Made by a program: the position numbers and the translations under genes. Of a stretch of 10,789 bases of DNA, positions 1-6,978 are shown one piece after another. Source of the stretch: Pseudomonadota bacterium (lineage in GTDB: Bacteria > Pseudomonadota > Gammaproteobacteria > Acidiferrobacterales > Sulfurifustaceae); NCBI GenBank assembly GCA_020354085.1, contig CP070641.1, forward strand, positions 171,987-182,775, given 5' to 3'. Position 1 is the first letter of the stretch. Each line of letters starts with the position of its first letter. Under the pieces are notes generated by a model that saw only the letters and a program-made list of their open reading frames with translations, had not been told where the DNA came from and did no database searches.

Positions 1-248
1 TTACCAAGGGCACGACCCTGATCGACGCAACTCGTGCCGCCATCCGTGCTGAGCTCGGCATCGACGCCACGCCCTCGACCGCCGGTGGCACCTCGGACGG
101 ACGCTTCATCGCCCCCACCGGCGCCCAAGTGGTGGAGCTCGGGCCGCTCAACAAGAGCATCCACCATATCGATGAGCACGTAGGCATCACTGATCCAGCC
201 AGCCTTACGCGCGTCTACCGGCGCATACTCACAGCCTTGCTCGGCTAG
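1..248 (+). CDS. dapE: Succinyl-diaminopimelate desuccinylase DapE, C-terminal end (partial)
   Basis: This is the last 81 codons of dapE, read from base 3 to the TAG at 246-248; the 5' part lies outside the window. DapE is a cytoplasmic di-zinc M20-family amidohydrolase that removes succinate from N-succinyl-LL-diaminopimelate in the lysine and peptidoglycan precursor pathway. The visible piece contains the family signatures GGTSDGRFIAP and GAQVVELGPLN, followed by SIHHIDEHV. The first histidine of that last block (bases 162-164) aligns with the C-terminal zinc-ligand histidine of characterised DapE enzymes. The end ALLG is close to the usual C-terminus, so the gene looks intact here. No clear terminator follows it. 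Identification rests on recalled similarity to E. coli and Haemophilus DapE and is very secure. Confidence 0.95.
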   Translation, partial: TKGTTLIDATRAAIRAELGIDATPSTAGGTSDGRFIAPTGAQVVELGPLNKSIHHIDEHVGITDPASLTRVYRRILTALLG

Positions 249-387
249 AATTCGCGGCAACTTTTTGGCGCTGTAACAATCGGTTAGCGTAGTAATTCGA
301 ACTGATTTCAAGGCATAATTTCGAAGCCGAATCGCTCGCGGGACAGCGCGGCACGCACGCTATACTTCCTACAGCGCCGGAGGGGGG
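249..387 (+). promoter_or_regulatory. Intergenic region upstream of the kinase operon, weak promoter candidates
   Basis: This 139-bp gap is clearly more AT-rich than its surroundings and must hold any promoter specific to the kinase operon. Two -10-like hexamers are visible, CATAAT at 314-319 and TATACT at 361-366, but neither has a convincing -35 at 16-18 bp. The nearest is GGGACA at 340-345, with a 15-bp spacer to TATACT. Two TTCGAA palindromes lie 24 bp apart at 296-301 and 320-325, each preceded by TAAT or TAATT. They could be operator half-sites or chance. A Shine-Dalgarno GGAGG at 379-383 sits 4 nt before the kinase ATG. No rho-independent terminator for dapE is seen, so readthrough from dapE is possible. 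Confidence 0.35.
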
Positions 388-2931
388 ATGAAGACCGCAC
401 GTTTTTATCAAAAGGACTGGTTTCTAGCCCTAGTCATCGGCGTCGTTTTTTCCGCTTTCGCGCTCTCCGGATCCCCCTTACTCAGCCGCCTTGAGGTATT
501 GGTCTACGACACCGGCGTCAAGCTGACTCAGCGCACGCCGGGCGCCGCCGCGCAGATCGCCCTGGTCGAAATCGACGATCCCAGCATCCAGCAGATTGGA
601 CGCTGGCCCTGGCCGCGCAGCGTCATCGCCGACTTGCTCGACTTGCTGGCGAACGCTGAACCCAAGGCACTGGGGCTGCAGATCATCTTTACCGAGCCGC
701 AACTTGATCCCGGGCTGATTCACATCCGCAAGCTGCGCAGCCATGTTGCGGCCACGGCCTGGCCGAAACCGGCACAGCGCGAGGCGCAATCGCTCGAGAC
801 CATGTTGGCGCAGGCCGAGGCCGAACTCGACAGCGACGCGCGCCTGGCCGGCACGCTCGCCGACCTGCGCAACGTCTATCTGGGCATGTTCTTCAAAATC
901 GGTAATCCGCTCGGCCGTCCCGATCAGCTGCTACCGGGTTACGTGCAAAACAGCCGCATCTCGCGCATCATCGCCAAACCCGAAGCACGCGCCAGCGTAC
1001 TCGCCACCCAAGCCGTGTATGCGCCGTTGGAGCAGTTCGGCAGCCGGGTCGCGGGCATCGGCCACCTGCAATTGTTCAAGGATTCAGCCGGCGGAGTACG
1101 CAGCGAGGCATTGGTACTGGAACACCATGGCGAGTACTACCCCTCCCTTGCGTTGCTACTCGCGGCACGCAGCCTGAACCTCGGCCCGCGTGACATCGAG
1201 GTCGAGCTTGGCGAGGGTGTGCGCGTCGGCAAGCTTTACATCAAGACCAGTCCGCGCATGGAGATGTACACCGGCTTCTATTCCCGCTCTGGTCCGGACC
1301 CCGTATTCGCGACGTATTCGCTGGCCGATGTCATCGCCGGCAACATCCGCCCCGAGGCGTTCAAGGGCAAGATTGTGTTGATCGGTCCGACCGCCAGCGG
1401 GCTTGGCAACAAGCACGCCACACCGATCCGCGCCGACATGAGCGAACCCGAGTTTGCGGCCCATGTAATGGCCAGCATTCTCAATCAGGATTTCTATACC
1501 CGTCCCAACTGGGCAGTGGCCGCGGAAGCGGCACTGCTGGTAATGGTTACGGTTTATTTGATGCTTGCGCTGCCCAGTCTTGGCGCCAAGCTTGCGGCCG
1601 CGCTCTCGCTGCTGCTGCTCGGCGGTTTGATGGGTGGCGAATTGTTCCTCTTGGTCAGCGAAAAGACCTGGGTGCAGGCGGCATCTCCAAGCCTGTTGTT
1701 GTTCGTGGGCCATGTGCTCATTACCAGCAAACGCTTCTTCTTGACCGAGCGCCTCAAGGTAGCGGCCGAGACCGACTCGGCCTATACCAACCGCCAACTC
1801 GGGCTAACCTTTCAAAGTCAGGGGCAACTCGATCAGGCCCTGGACAAATTCCGCCGCTTGCCGGTCGACGATTCGGTCATGGAACTTATCTACAACCTGG
1901 CGCTCGACTTCGAGCGTAAACGTCAGTTCAGCAAGGCCGCGGCGGCATACGATTATGTCCTCCAGCACAACGCCAAGTTTCGCGATACCGTCGAGCGCAA
2001 AAAGCGCGCCCAGCAGATGGAAAACGCCGTCATGCTTGGGTCACGCGCCATGACTGCCGGCGGAACCTTGATGCTCGATGGCGTTGACCAGAAACCTACG
2101 CTTGGACGTTATGAGATAGAGAAGGAACTGGGCAAGGGCGCCATGGGTACCGTGTACCTTGGGCGCGACCCGAAGATCAATCGCGTGGTGGCGATCAAGA
2201 CGCTGTCATTGCAGGAATTTGACGAGCCCGAGCTACCTGTGATCAAGGAGCGATTCTTCCGCGAGGCGGAGACTGCCGGACGACTAAACCACCCCAACAT
2301 CGTGACTATTTACGATGCCGGCGAGGAGCACGATCTCGCCTACATCGCCATGGAGTATCTGCAGGGCAAGGACCTCACCCACTATATTCGTAGAGGCCCG
2401 TTGCCGATCGCCTGGGCGGTGCAAACCGCCGCGCGCGTGGCTGATGCCCTCGACTACGCTCATCGCATGGACGTCGTGCACCGCGACATCAAACCGGCCA
2501 ATATCATGCACAATGAGGCCGACAAGACGATCAAAGTCACCGACTTCGGCATCGCCCGCATCACCGCGGCCAGCCGCACCAAGACTGGCGTGGTACTGGG
2601 CACGCCGTCGTATATGTCGCCCGAACAGCTCGTTGGCAAGCACGTCGATGGTCGCTCGGACCTGTTTTCGCTTGGCGTCATGTTGTACGAACTGTTAACC
2701 GGCAAGCAGCCGTTTACGGCCGAGTCGATGGCCGCGCTCATGTATCAAATCGCCAATGTGCCGCAGGTCGATCCGCGCGAATTGCGCGGCGACATCCCGG
2801 ATTGCTTGGTCGCAGTCGTCAACCGATTGCTGCAGAAGTCACCGGATGCGCGCTACGCGCAAGGCGCCGAGGTCAGCGCCGACCTGCGCCGCTGCGTCCC
2901 TGAACCGACGGCGACGGGGGTGAGCGCATGA
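388..2931 (+). CDS. Membrane CHASE2-sensor Ser/Thr protein kinase with TPR-like linker
   Basis: This 847-residue protein is predicted to sense a periplasmic signal and phosphorylate Ser/Thr in the cytoplasm. Order of parts: a short N-terminus; TM1 about 11-30; a CHASE2 domain about 34-365, predicted periplasmic; three closely spaced TM helices about 376-396, 402-423 and 428-446; two TPR-like helical repeats about 468-535; a short linker; and a Hanks-type kinase domain about 574-840. Kinase residues visible: glycine loop GKGAMG at 582-587, ATP lysine K604, helix-C glutamate E626, HRDIKPAN with D700 and N705, DFG with D719, activation-loop threonines T731 and T733, and SPE at 744-746. All catalytic residues are present, so it should be active. 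The ATG is preceded by GGAGG. It overlaps the phosphatase gene by ATGA and leads the kinase-phosphatase-FHA operon. CHASE2 next to a cluster of TM helices is a known arrangement in bacterial sensors; the ligand is unknown. Gene name not assigned. Confidence 0.95.
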   Translation: MKTARFYQKDWFLALVIGVVFSAFALSGSPLLSRLEVLVYDTGVKLTQRTPGAAAQIALVEIDDPSIQQIGRWPWPRSVIADLLDLLANAEPKALGLQIIFTEPQLDPGLIHIRKLRSHVAATAWPKPAQREAQSLETMLAQAEAELDSDARLAGTLADLRNVYLGMFFKIGNPLGRPDQLLPGYVQNSRISRIIAKPEARASVLATQAVYAPLEQFGSRVAGIGHLQLFKDSAGGVRSEALVLEHHGEYYPSLALLLAARSLNLGPRDIEVELGEGVRVGKLYIKTSPRMEMYTGFYSRSGPDPVFATYSLADVIAGNIRPEAFKGKIVLIGPTASGLGNKHATPIRADMSEPEFAAHVMASILNQDFYTRPNWAVAAEAALLVMVTVYLMLALPSLGAKLAAALSLLLLGGLMGGELFLLVSEKTWVQAASPSLLLFVGHVLITSKRFFLTERLKVAAETDSAYTNRQLGLTFQSQGQLDQALDKFRRLPVDDSVMELIYNLALDFERKRQFSKAAAAYDYVLQHNAKFRDTVERKKRAQQMENAVMLGSRAMTAGGTLMLDGVDQKPTLGRYEIEKELGKGAMGTVYLGRDPKINRVVAIKTLSLQEFDEPELPVIKERFFREAETAGRLNHPNIVTIYDAGEEHDLAYIAMEYLQGKDLTHYIRRGPLPIAWAVQTAARVADALDYAHRMDVVHRDIKPANIMHNEADKTIKVTDFGIARITAASRTKTGVVLGTPSYMSPEQLVGKHVDGRSDLFSLGVMLYELLTGKQPFTAESMAALMYQIANVPQVDPRELRGDIPDCLVAVVNRLLQKSPDARYAQGAEVSADLRRCVPEPTATGVSA

Positions 2932-3785
2932 TTCAGATACACATGGCCGGACTCACCGATCCGGGACGCATGCGCGTCAAGAACGAGGACAACATTGCTA
3001 CCTGGCCGGAAGGCGGACTTGCTGTGCTGGCTGACGGCATGGGCGGCCACCAGGCCGGCGAGGTTGCTTCGCGCATTGCCGTCGACATAATCACCGGTCA
3101 TTTCATGGACGTGTTCGCGCGCAAGAAGCGCAAGGAGGGTGCGCCCAATCCGATCGGTACCGATGACATTACCAACGCGGTGCAGGCCGCCAACAGCGCC
3201 ATTTTCGAAACTGCCCGGTCACAACCGGACTTCGTCGGCATGGGTTCAACCATCGTGGTGGCCATCTTGCGCGAGGGCAGAGTTGCGATCGGTCACGTCG
3301 GCGATTCGCGTCTGTATCGTTTCCGCCGCGGGCGGCTCAAGCAACTAACGCAAGACCACTCGGTTGTGCAGGAACTGGTGTCACGTGGCGTTTATACGGC
3401 CGAGGAGGCCCGCGTATCAGTCGGCAAGAACTTGGTGACACGTGCGCTGGGTGTGGATCCGACGGTCGAGGTCGACGTGAGCATGCAGGAAACGGAGGAC
3501 GGCGACCTTTACCTGTTGTGCTCGGACGGCCTCAATGACGTCGTCAACGACACGGAGATCGAGCGCATCCTGGCGCAGTCTGATCAAGCACTAGACACCA
3601 CCGTCGGCATACTGGTTTCGCTCGCCAACCAACGCGGCGGCCCGGACAATATCTCGGTCATCTTGATCAAGGTGAGCGCGCCCGACAAGCCTCCAAAGCA
3701 ACAACCCTCGTCGGACGCGGCCGACGACGAAGACGAGTTCCGCATTGACCGCCACGATACCTTCGTGGTGGACGACGGCAAGTAA
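2928..3785 (+). CDS. PP2C-family Ser/Thr protein phosphatase (PrpC/Stp1-like)
   Basis: This is a 285-residue cytoplasmic metal-dependent phosphatase of the bacterial PP2C (PPM) family, expected to remove phosphates placed by the upstream kinase. The motifs run in family order: NED at 19-21, ADGMGG at 35-40 with metal ligand D36, GSTIVVAI, GDSR at 125-128, LTQDHS, SDG at 199-201 with D200, and GGPDN at 237-241 with D240. No signal peptide or TM segment is seen. After the domain there is a polar, acidic tail of about 35 residues ending in DTFVVDDGK, which is not needed for the fold. The start codon overlaps the kinase stop (ATGA), the hallmark of translational coupling. A G-rich stretch at 2916-2924 is the only ribosome-binding candidate. 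Close homologues are called PrpC, Stp1 or PppA; I leave the symbol empty because these names follow context. Confidence 0.95.
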   Translation: MIQIHMAGLTDPGRMRVKNEDNIATWPEGGLAVLADGMGGHQAGEVASRIAVDIITGHFMDVFARKKRKEGAPNPIGTDDITNAVQAANSAIFETARSQPDFVGMGSTIVVAILREGRVAIGHVGDSRLYRFRRGRLKQLTQDHSVVQELVSRGVYTAEEARVSVGKNLVTRALGVDPTVEVDVSMQETEDGDLYLLCSDGLNDVVNDTEIERILAQSDQALDTTVGILVSLANQRGGPDNISVILIKVSAPDKPPKQQPSSDAADDEDEFRIDRHDTFVVDDGK

Positions 3786-3810
3786 CTAGACGAATATATT
3801 GAGCACGCGT

Positions 3811-3817
3811 GGGGAAA
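3811..3817 (+). promoter_or_regulatory. Ribosome binding site that decides the FHA gene start
   Basis: GGGGAAA lies 5 nt before the ATG at 3823. The in-frame TTG at 3799 has no comparable purine-rich site, and the extra residues it would add are not part of the FHA fold. The ATG is therefore preferred. Confidence 0.55.
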
Positions 3818-3822
3818 GTCCT

Positions 3823-4491
3823 ATGTCAAAACTAATTGTCAAATTCAACAACGATGTGGTTGATCATGTCGACATCAAACAAGGCGACATGAAGATCGGC
3901 CGCAAACCCGGTTGCGACGTATTTCTCGACAACCTCGCGGTGAGTGGCGAGCACGCCAACATCTTCACCATCGGCGAGGACTCGTTCGTGCAAGACCTCG
4001 GGTCCACCAACGGCACGTTCATCAACAACAAGCGCATCACCAAACATCATTTGCGCAACGGCGATCAGGTCATGATCGGCAAGCACACGCTGACCTACAT
4101 GAGCGATCAGGCCAGCAAGCCGAACGAGGATTTTGCCAAGACCGTGATCATCAATCCCTCCTCGCACGCGGCGACCGCCACTCCACCGGAGCCGCGCCCG
4201 ATACCGACCCCCCCGCCACCACCACCGATGGACCGCAATGGCGCGCTGTTCGTATTAAGCGGGCCCAATAGCGGCAAGCGTATCGAACTCACCAAGAGTG
4301 TTACCAACCTGGGGAAGACCGGCAAACGGGCTGGTACCATCACGCGTGGGCGCGAGGGTTACACCTTGGCCCCGGGCGAGGACGAGATACCGAAGCTTAA
4401 TGGCCGTTCGATAGCGCCGAATGGTGAGATCCTGAAAAACGGCGATATCGTCGAGGTCGCGGGCACGCGCCTGCAGTTCTACTTCAAGTAG
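3823..4491 (+). CDS. FHA-domain phosphothreonine-binding protein with second, degenerate FHA-like domain
   Basis: This 222-residue soluble protein has no signal peptide or TM segment. Residues 1-95 form an FHA domain with the key binding residues GR (26-27), SxxH (S41, H44) and STNG (61-64). Such domains bind phosphothreonine peptides. A linker follows with DFAKTVIINP (T107) and a proline run at 130-135. Residues about 139-222 look like a second FHA-type beta sandwich: it has ALFVLSGPNSGKRIEL at its start and NGDIVEVAGTRLQF at its end. It has GK in place of GR and no clear SxxH or STNG, so it probably does not bind phosphopeptides. The gene follows the phosphatase after 37 bp and probably shares its transcript. 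By context it is the reader, substrate or scaffold of the kinase; the GarA, Fha and similar proteins give a precedent, but the downstream target is not visible. Confidence 0.92.
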   Translation: MSKLIVKFNNDVVDHVDIKQGDMKIGRKPGCDVFLDNLAVSGEHANIFTIGEDSFVQDLGSTNGTFINNKRITKHHLRNGDQVMIGKHTLTYMSDQASKPNEDFAKTVIINPSSHAATATPPEPRPIPTPPPPPPMDRNGALFVLSGPNSGKRIELTKSVTNLGKTGKRAGTITRGREGYTLAPGEDEIPKLNGRSIAPNGEILKNGDIVEVAGTRLQFYFK

Positions 4492-4501
4492 ATAAGGAGG
4501 C
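4492..4501 (+). other. 10-bp convergent gap with orphan Shine-Dalgarno TAAGGAGG
   Basis: The stops of the FHA gene (plus strand) and radA (minus strand) are separated by 10 bp. Bases 4493-4500 read TAAGGAGG, a full match to the complement of the 16S rRNA 3' end. No ATG, GTG or TTG follows at a usable distance on the plus strand. There is no hairpin plus T-run, so no intrinsic terminator is seen for either gene. Confidence 0.6.
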
Positions 4502-5860
4502 TTAGGCGAGCGCGCTCAGCGCATCGGCCAGACGACGCACGGGAATCAGCTCGACCTCGTGCTCGGTTGCCTTCGGCATGTTAGCAGCCGGCAACATGAC
4601 GCGCTTGAAACCGAGCTTGGCGGCCTCGCGAATTCGATCCTGACCGCGTTGCACCGGCCGCACCTCCCCCGCCAAGCCGACCTCCCCAAACACTACCAAG
4701 TCTTTGCCGAGCGGGCGATTGCGTAGACTCGACACTGTCGCGGCCAGAACGGCCAAGTCAGCGGCCGTCTCGGCGATACGGACCCCGCCCACCACGTTGA
4801 CGAACACATCCTGGTCGTAGGTTACGACACCGCCGTGACGATGCAGCACCGCGAGCAACATCGCCAACCGATTGGTGTCCAGGCCCACGCAGACCCGGCG
4901 CGGATTGCTGAGATGGCTCTGGTCCACCAGAGCTTGGACTTCCACCAGCAGCGGGCGCGTCCCCTCTTGTGTCGCCAAGACCACGCTGCCGGCGACGCTG
5001 TCGCCTTGGCGGCTCAGGAACATCGCCGAGGGATTACCGACTTCGCGCAAGCCCGCCTCGGTCATCGCAAACACACCGATCTCGTTGACGGCGCCGAACC
5101 GATTCTTGATTGCCCGCAGGATGCGAAACGTGCTGCTCGCGTCGCCTTCAAAATAGAGCACGGTGTCGACCATATGCTCGAGCACGCGCGGTCCGGCGAG
5201 CGTGCCTTCTTTCGTTACATGGCCGACGAGAAACAGCGCCGTGCCGCTACGCTTGGCGTGGCGCACAAACTGCGCCGCCGATTCGCGAACCTGCGCGACA
5301 CTCCCCGGAGCCGACTGCAGCGTGTCGGTAAACATCGTCTGGATGGAGTCGATGACCATCACTTGCGGTCGTTCGGCGGCCGCCGCAGTCACGATGACCT
5401 CGACCTGATTTTCGGTCAGCAGCCCGACCGCGCTGCCCGCCAGCCCCAGGCGCTGCGCGCGCAAGGTGATCTGGTCGGCCGATTCTTCGCCGCTGACGTA
5501 GAGCGTCTTGGCCCGTGCGGCGATCGCGGCGATGGCCTGCGTGAGCAAGGTCGATTTGCCGATGCCGGGATCACCGCCGATAAGCACCACCGAACCGGCC
5601 ACCAACCCGCCGCCCAGCACGCGATCAAGCTCGCTCATACCGGTAGGCAGGCGCCGGATGCGCTCGGCTTGCGTCTCATCGAGTCCTTGCACGCGCACTG
5701 CGGCGTCGCCCGTCAGGCCCGCAACACGTGCGCCGCCGACACGGGCAAGCACGGTTTCCGTCAGACTATTCCACGCGCCGCAAGACGCGCACTGACCCGC
5801 CCACTGTGGCGATTGGCCGCCGCAGTTATTGCAGACGTATGCGGTCTTGGTCTTGGCCAC
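4502..5860 (-). CDS. radA: DNA recombination/repair ATPase RadA (Sms)
   Basis: RadA is a 452-residue hexameric DnaB-like motor that promotes branch migration and processing of recombination intermediates alongside RecA. Visible parts: a C4 zinc finger with C10, C13, C24 and C27; a RecA-like ATPase core with Walker A GGDPGIGKST (95-104), Walker B VMVID (167-171) and the RadA-specific KNRFG motif (252-256); and a C-terminal Lon-protease-like domain from about 290, containing GEVGLAGEVRPV (392-403), which lacks a protease role in this family. Length is typical. The start codon is GTG (5858-5860, minus strand), 2 nt after the alr stop, with only a weak GGGG upstream. Expression probably depends on coupling to alr. 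It is last in the dnaB-alr-radA operon and converges on the FHA gene. Confidence 0.97.
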   Translation of the reverse strand: MAKTKTAYVCNNCGGQSPQWAGQCASCGAWNSLTETVLARVGGARVAGLTGDAAVRVQGLDETQAERIRRLPTGMSELDRVLGGGLVAGSVVLIGGDPGIGKSTLLTQAIAAIAARAKTLYVSGEESADQITLRAQRLGLAGSAVGLLTENQVEVIVTAAAAERPQVMVIDSIQTMFTDTLQSAPGSVAQVRESAAQFVRHAKRSGTALFLVGHVTKEGTLAGPRVLEHMVDTVLYFEGDASSTFRILRAIKNRFGAVNEIGVFAMTEAGLREVGNPSAMFLSRQGDSVAGSVVLATQEGTRPLLVEVQALVDQSHLSNPRRVCVGLDTNRLAMLLAVLHRHGGVVTYDQDVFVNVVGGVRIAETAADLAVLAATVSSLRNRPLGKDLVVFGEVGLAGEVRPVQRGQDRIREAAKLGFKRVMLPAANMPKATEHEVELIPVRRLADALSALA

Positions 5861-5862
5861 TG

Positions 5863-6978
5863 CTACCCCGGCTGCGCCGCGTCGCGTTTACTGTCTGCCG
5901 GGAGTGACGCCGCGACACGCGGCACGCGCTCGGCCACACGCGTCAATAGCTCATAGCTGATGGTGCCGGCAGCCTGCGCGATGTCCTCGATCGGCAAACC
6001 CTCGCCCCACAGGATCACAGGATCACCGACCTTGGCCTGGAGCTGCCGTCGCAAGTCCAGCGTGATCATGTCCATTGATACGCGTCCTACGAGCGGCACG
6101 GCTTGCCCATTGATTAACACTGGCGTACCGGCAGGCGCGTGGCGCGGATAGCCATCGCCATAGCCAACCGCGACGACGCCTACCGGCATGTCTTCCGGGC
6201 AACGGAAACTACCGCCGTAACCGATCGCATCGCCCCGGCGACGTCGCTGAATCGAGATCAACGCACTGCCGAGCGTCATTACCGGCTGCAAGCCAAGGTA
6301 GGCCGCACTCTCGCCCAACATCGGGCTCGCGCCATACAGCATGATACCCGGCCGTATCCAATCGAGATGGCTCTCAGCCCAGGCAAGAATGCCGGCGGAA
6401 TTGGCGATACTCGCCGACAACGCAAGCTCACGTACCAAGGGTAGAAAGGCATCAAGCTGTGCACGGCTCGCGGGATCGTTGCGATCATCGGCGCAAGCGA
6501 AGTGTGACATCAGGCGGATTTCAGCTACCGTACCAAATCCGCGCAGCCGGGCGCACGCGGCCGCTACCTCGTGCGAAGGAAAACCGACGCGGTGCATGCC
6601 GCTGTCGACCTTGACCCATACCGTAAGCGGTGTCGCAACCGAGGCTGCCTCGAGCATGCGCAATTGCTCATGCTGGTGCAAAACCGGTTCGAGTTGGTAG
6701 TGGGAAATGGCGGGCAGCTCGTCGGCCGAAAAGAAACCTTCGAGCAACACGATAGGCTGGCGGATACCGGCCTGACGGAGCTGAAACCCCTCTTCGATGC
6801 TCGCAACCGCGAAGGCATCGGCCTCTTTGAGGGTCTGCGCAACCCAAACCAGGCCGTGTCCGTAACCGTTGGCCTTGACCACGGCCATGACGCGCGCCGT
6901 TGGCGCCGCCGACCGTGCGCGCCGTAGATTGTGGCGTAACGCCTGCGCGTTCAAGAACGCGCGCGTGGGTCGCCCCAT
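5863..6978 (-). CDS. alr: Alanine racemase
   Basis: This 371-residue PLP enzyme interconverts L- and D-alanine and supplies D-Ala for peptidoglycan. The PLP lysine is K35 in VVKANGYGHG, and the second catalytic base is the tyrosine of AIGYGGSFR (about Y254). Other family blocks are KVDSGMHRVGF, RPGIMLYGASP, GYGDGYPR, GRVSMDM and the C-terminal SYELLTRVAERVPR. I use the ATG at 6976-6978, whose A is shared with the dnaB stop (TGATG), a classic stop-start coupling. A TTG one codon upstream is possible but unnecessary. The C-terminal tail of about 15 residues past RVPR is polar and probably dispensable. dnaB-alr adjacency matches E. coli. Whether a second racemase (DadX-like) exists cannot be seen here. 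Confidence 0.97.
   Translation of the reverse strand: MGRPTRAFLNAQALRHNLRRARSAAPTARVMAVVKANGYGHGLVWVAQTLKEADAFAVASIEEGFQLRQAGIRQPIVLLEGFFSADELPAISHYQLEPVLHQHEQLRMLEAASVATPLTVWVKVDSGMHRVGFPSHEVAAACARLRGFGTVAEIRLMSHFACADDRNDPASRAQLDAFLPLVRELALSASIANSAGILAWAESHLDWIRPGIMLYGASPMLGESAAYLGLQPVMTLGSALISIQRRRRGDAIGYGGSFRCPEDMPVGVVAVGYGDGYPRHAPAGTPVLINGQAVPLVGRVSMDMITLDLRRQLQAKVGDPVILWGEGLPIEDIAQAAGTISYELLTRVAERVPRVAASLPADSKRDAAQPG

Noticed and set aside
269..289. Hairpin CGC..TAAC/GTTA..GCG as dapE terminator
   Set aside because: The stem has a 2-nt bulge and is not followed by a T-run; the TTTTT at 262-266 lies on the wrong side.
382..387. G6 run between the Shine-Dalgarno and the kinase ATG as a slippage switch
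   Set aside because: Too short to argue for phase variation without population data.
1156..1797. 213-codon open frame on the minus strand across the CHASE2/TM part of the kinase gene
   Set aside because: Shadow of the kinase gene; no domain, no ribosome-binding site or promoter context.
3799..3822. TTG start giving an 8-residue longer FHA protein
   Set aside because: No good ribosome-binding site; the ATG at 3823 has GGGGAAA at suitable distance and begins the FHA fold directly.
4208..4214. C7 run in the FHA gene as a phase-variation tract
   Set aside because: It only encodes part of a proline-rich hinge; seven bases in GC-rich DNA is unremarkable and the frame is intact.
388..4491. Type VI secretion PpkA/PppA/Fha cluster
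   Set aside because: No other secretion gene is present and the kinase has a CHASE2 sensor rather than the PpkA layout.
4835..5956. 373-codon open frame on the plus strand across radA
   Set aside because: It is antisense to the clear radA gene, rich in His, Arg and Ala with no recognisable domain, as expected from a GC-rich shadow frame.
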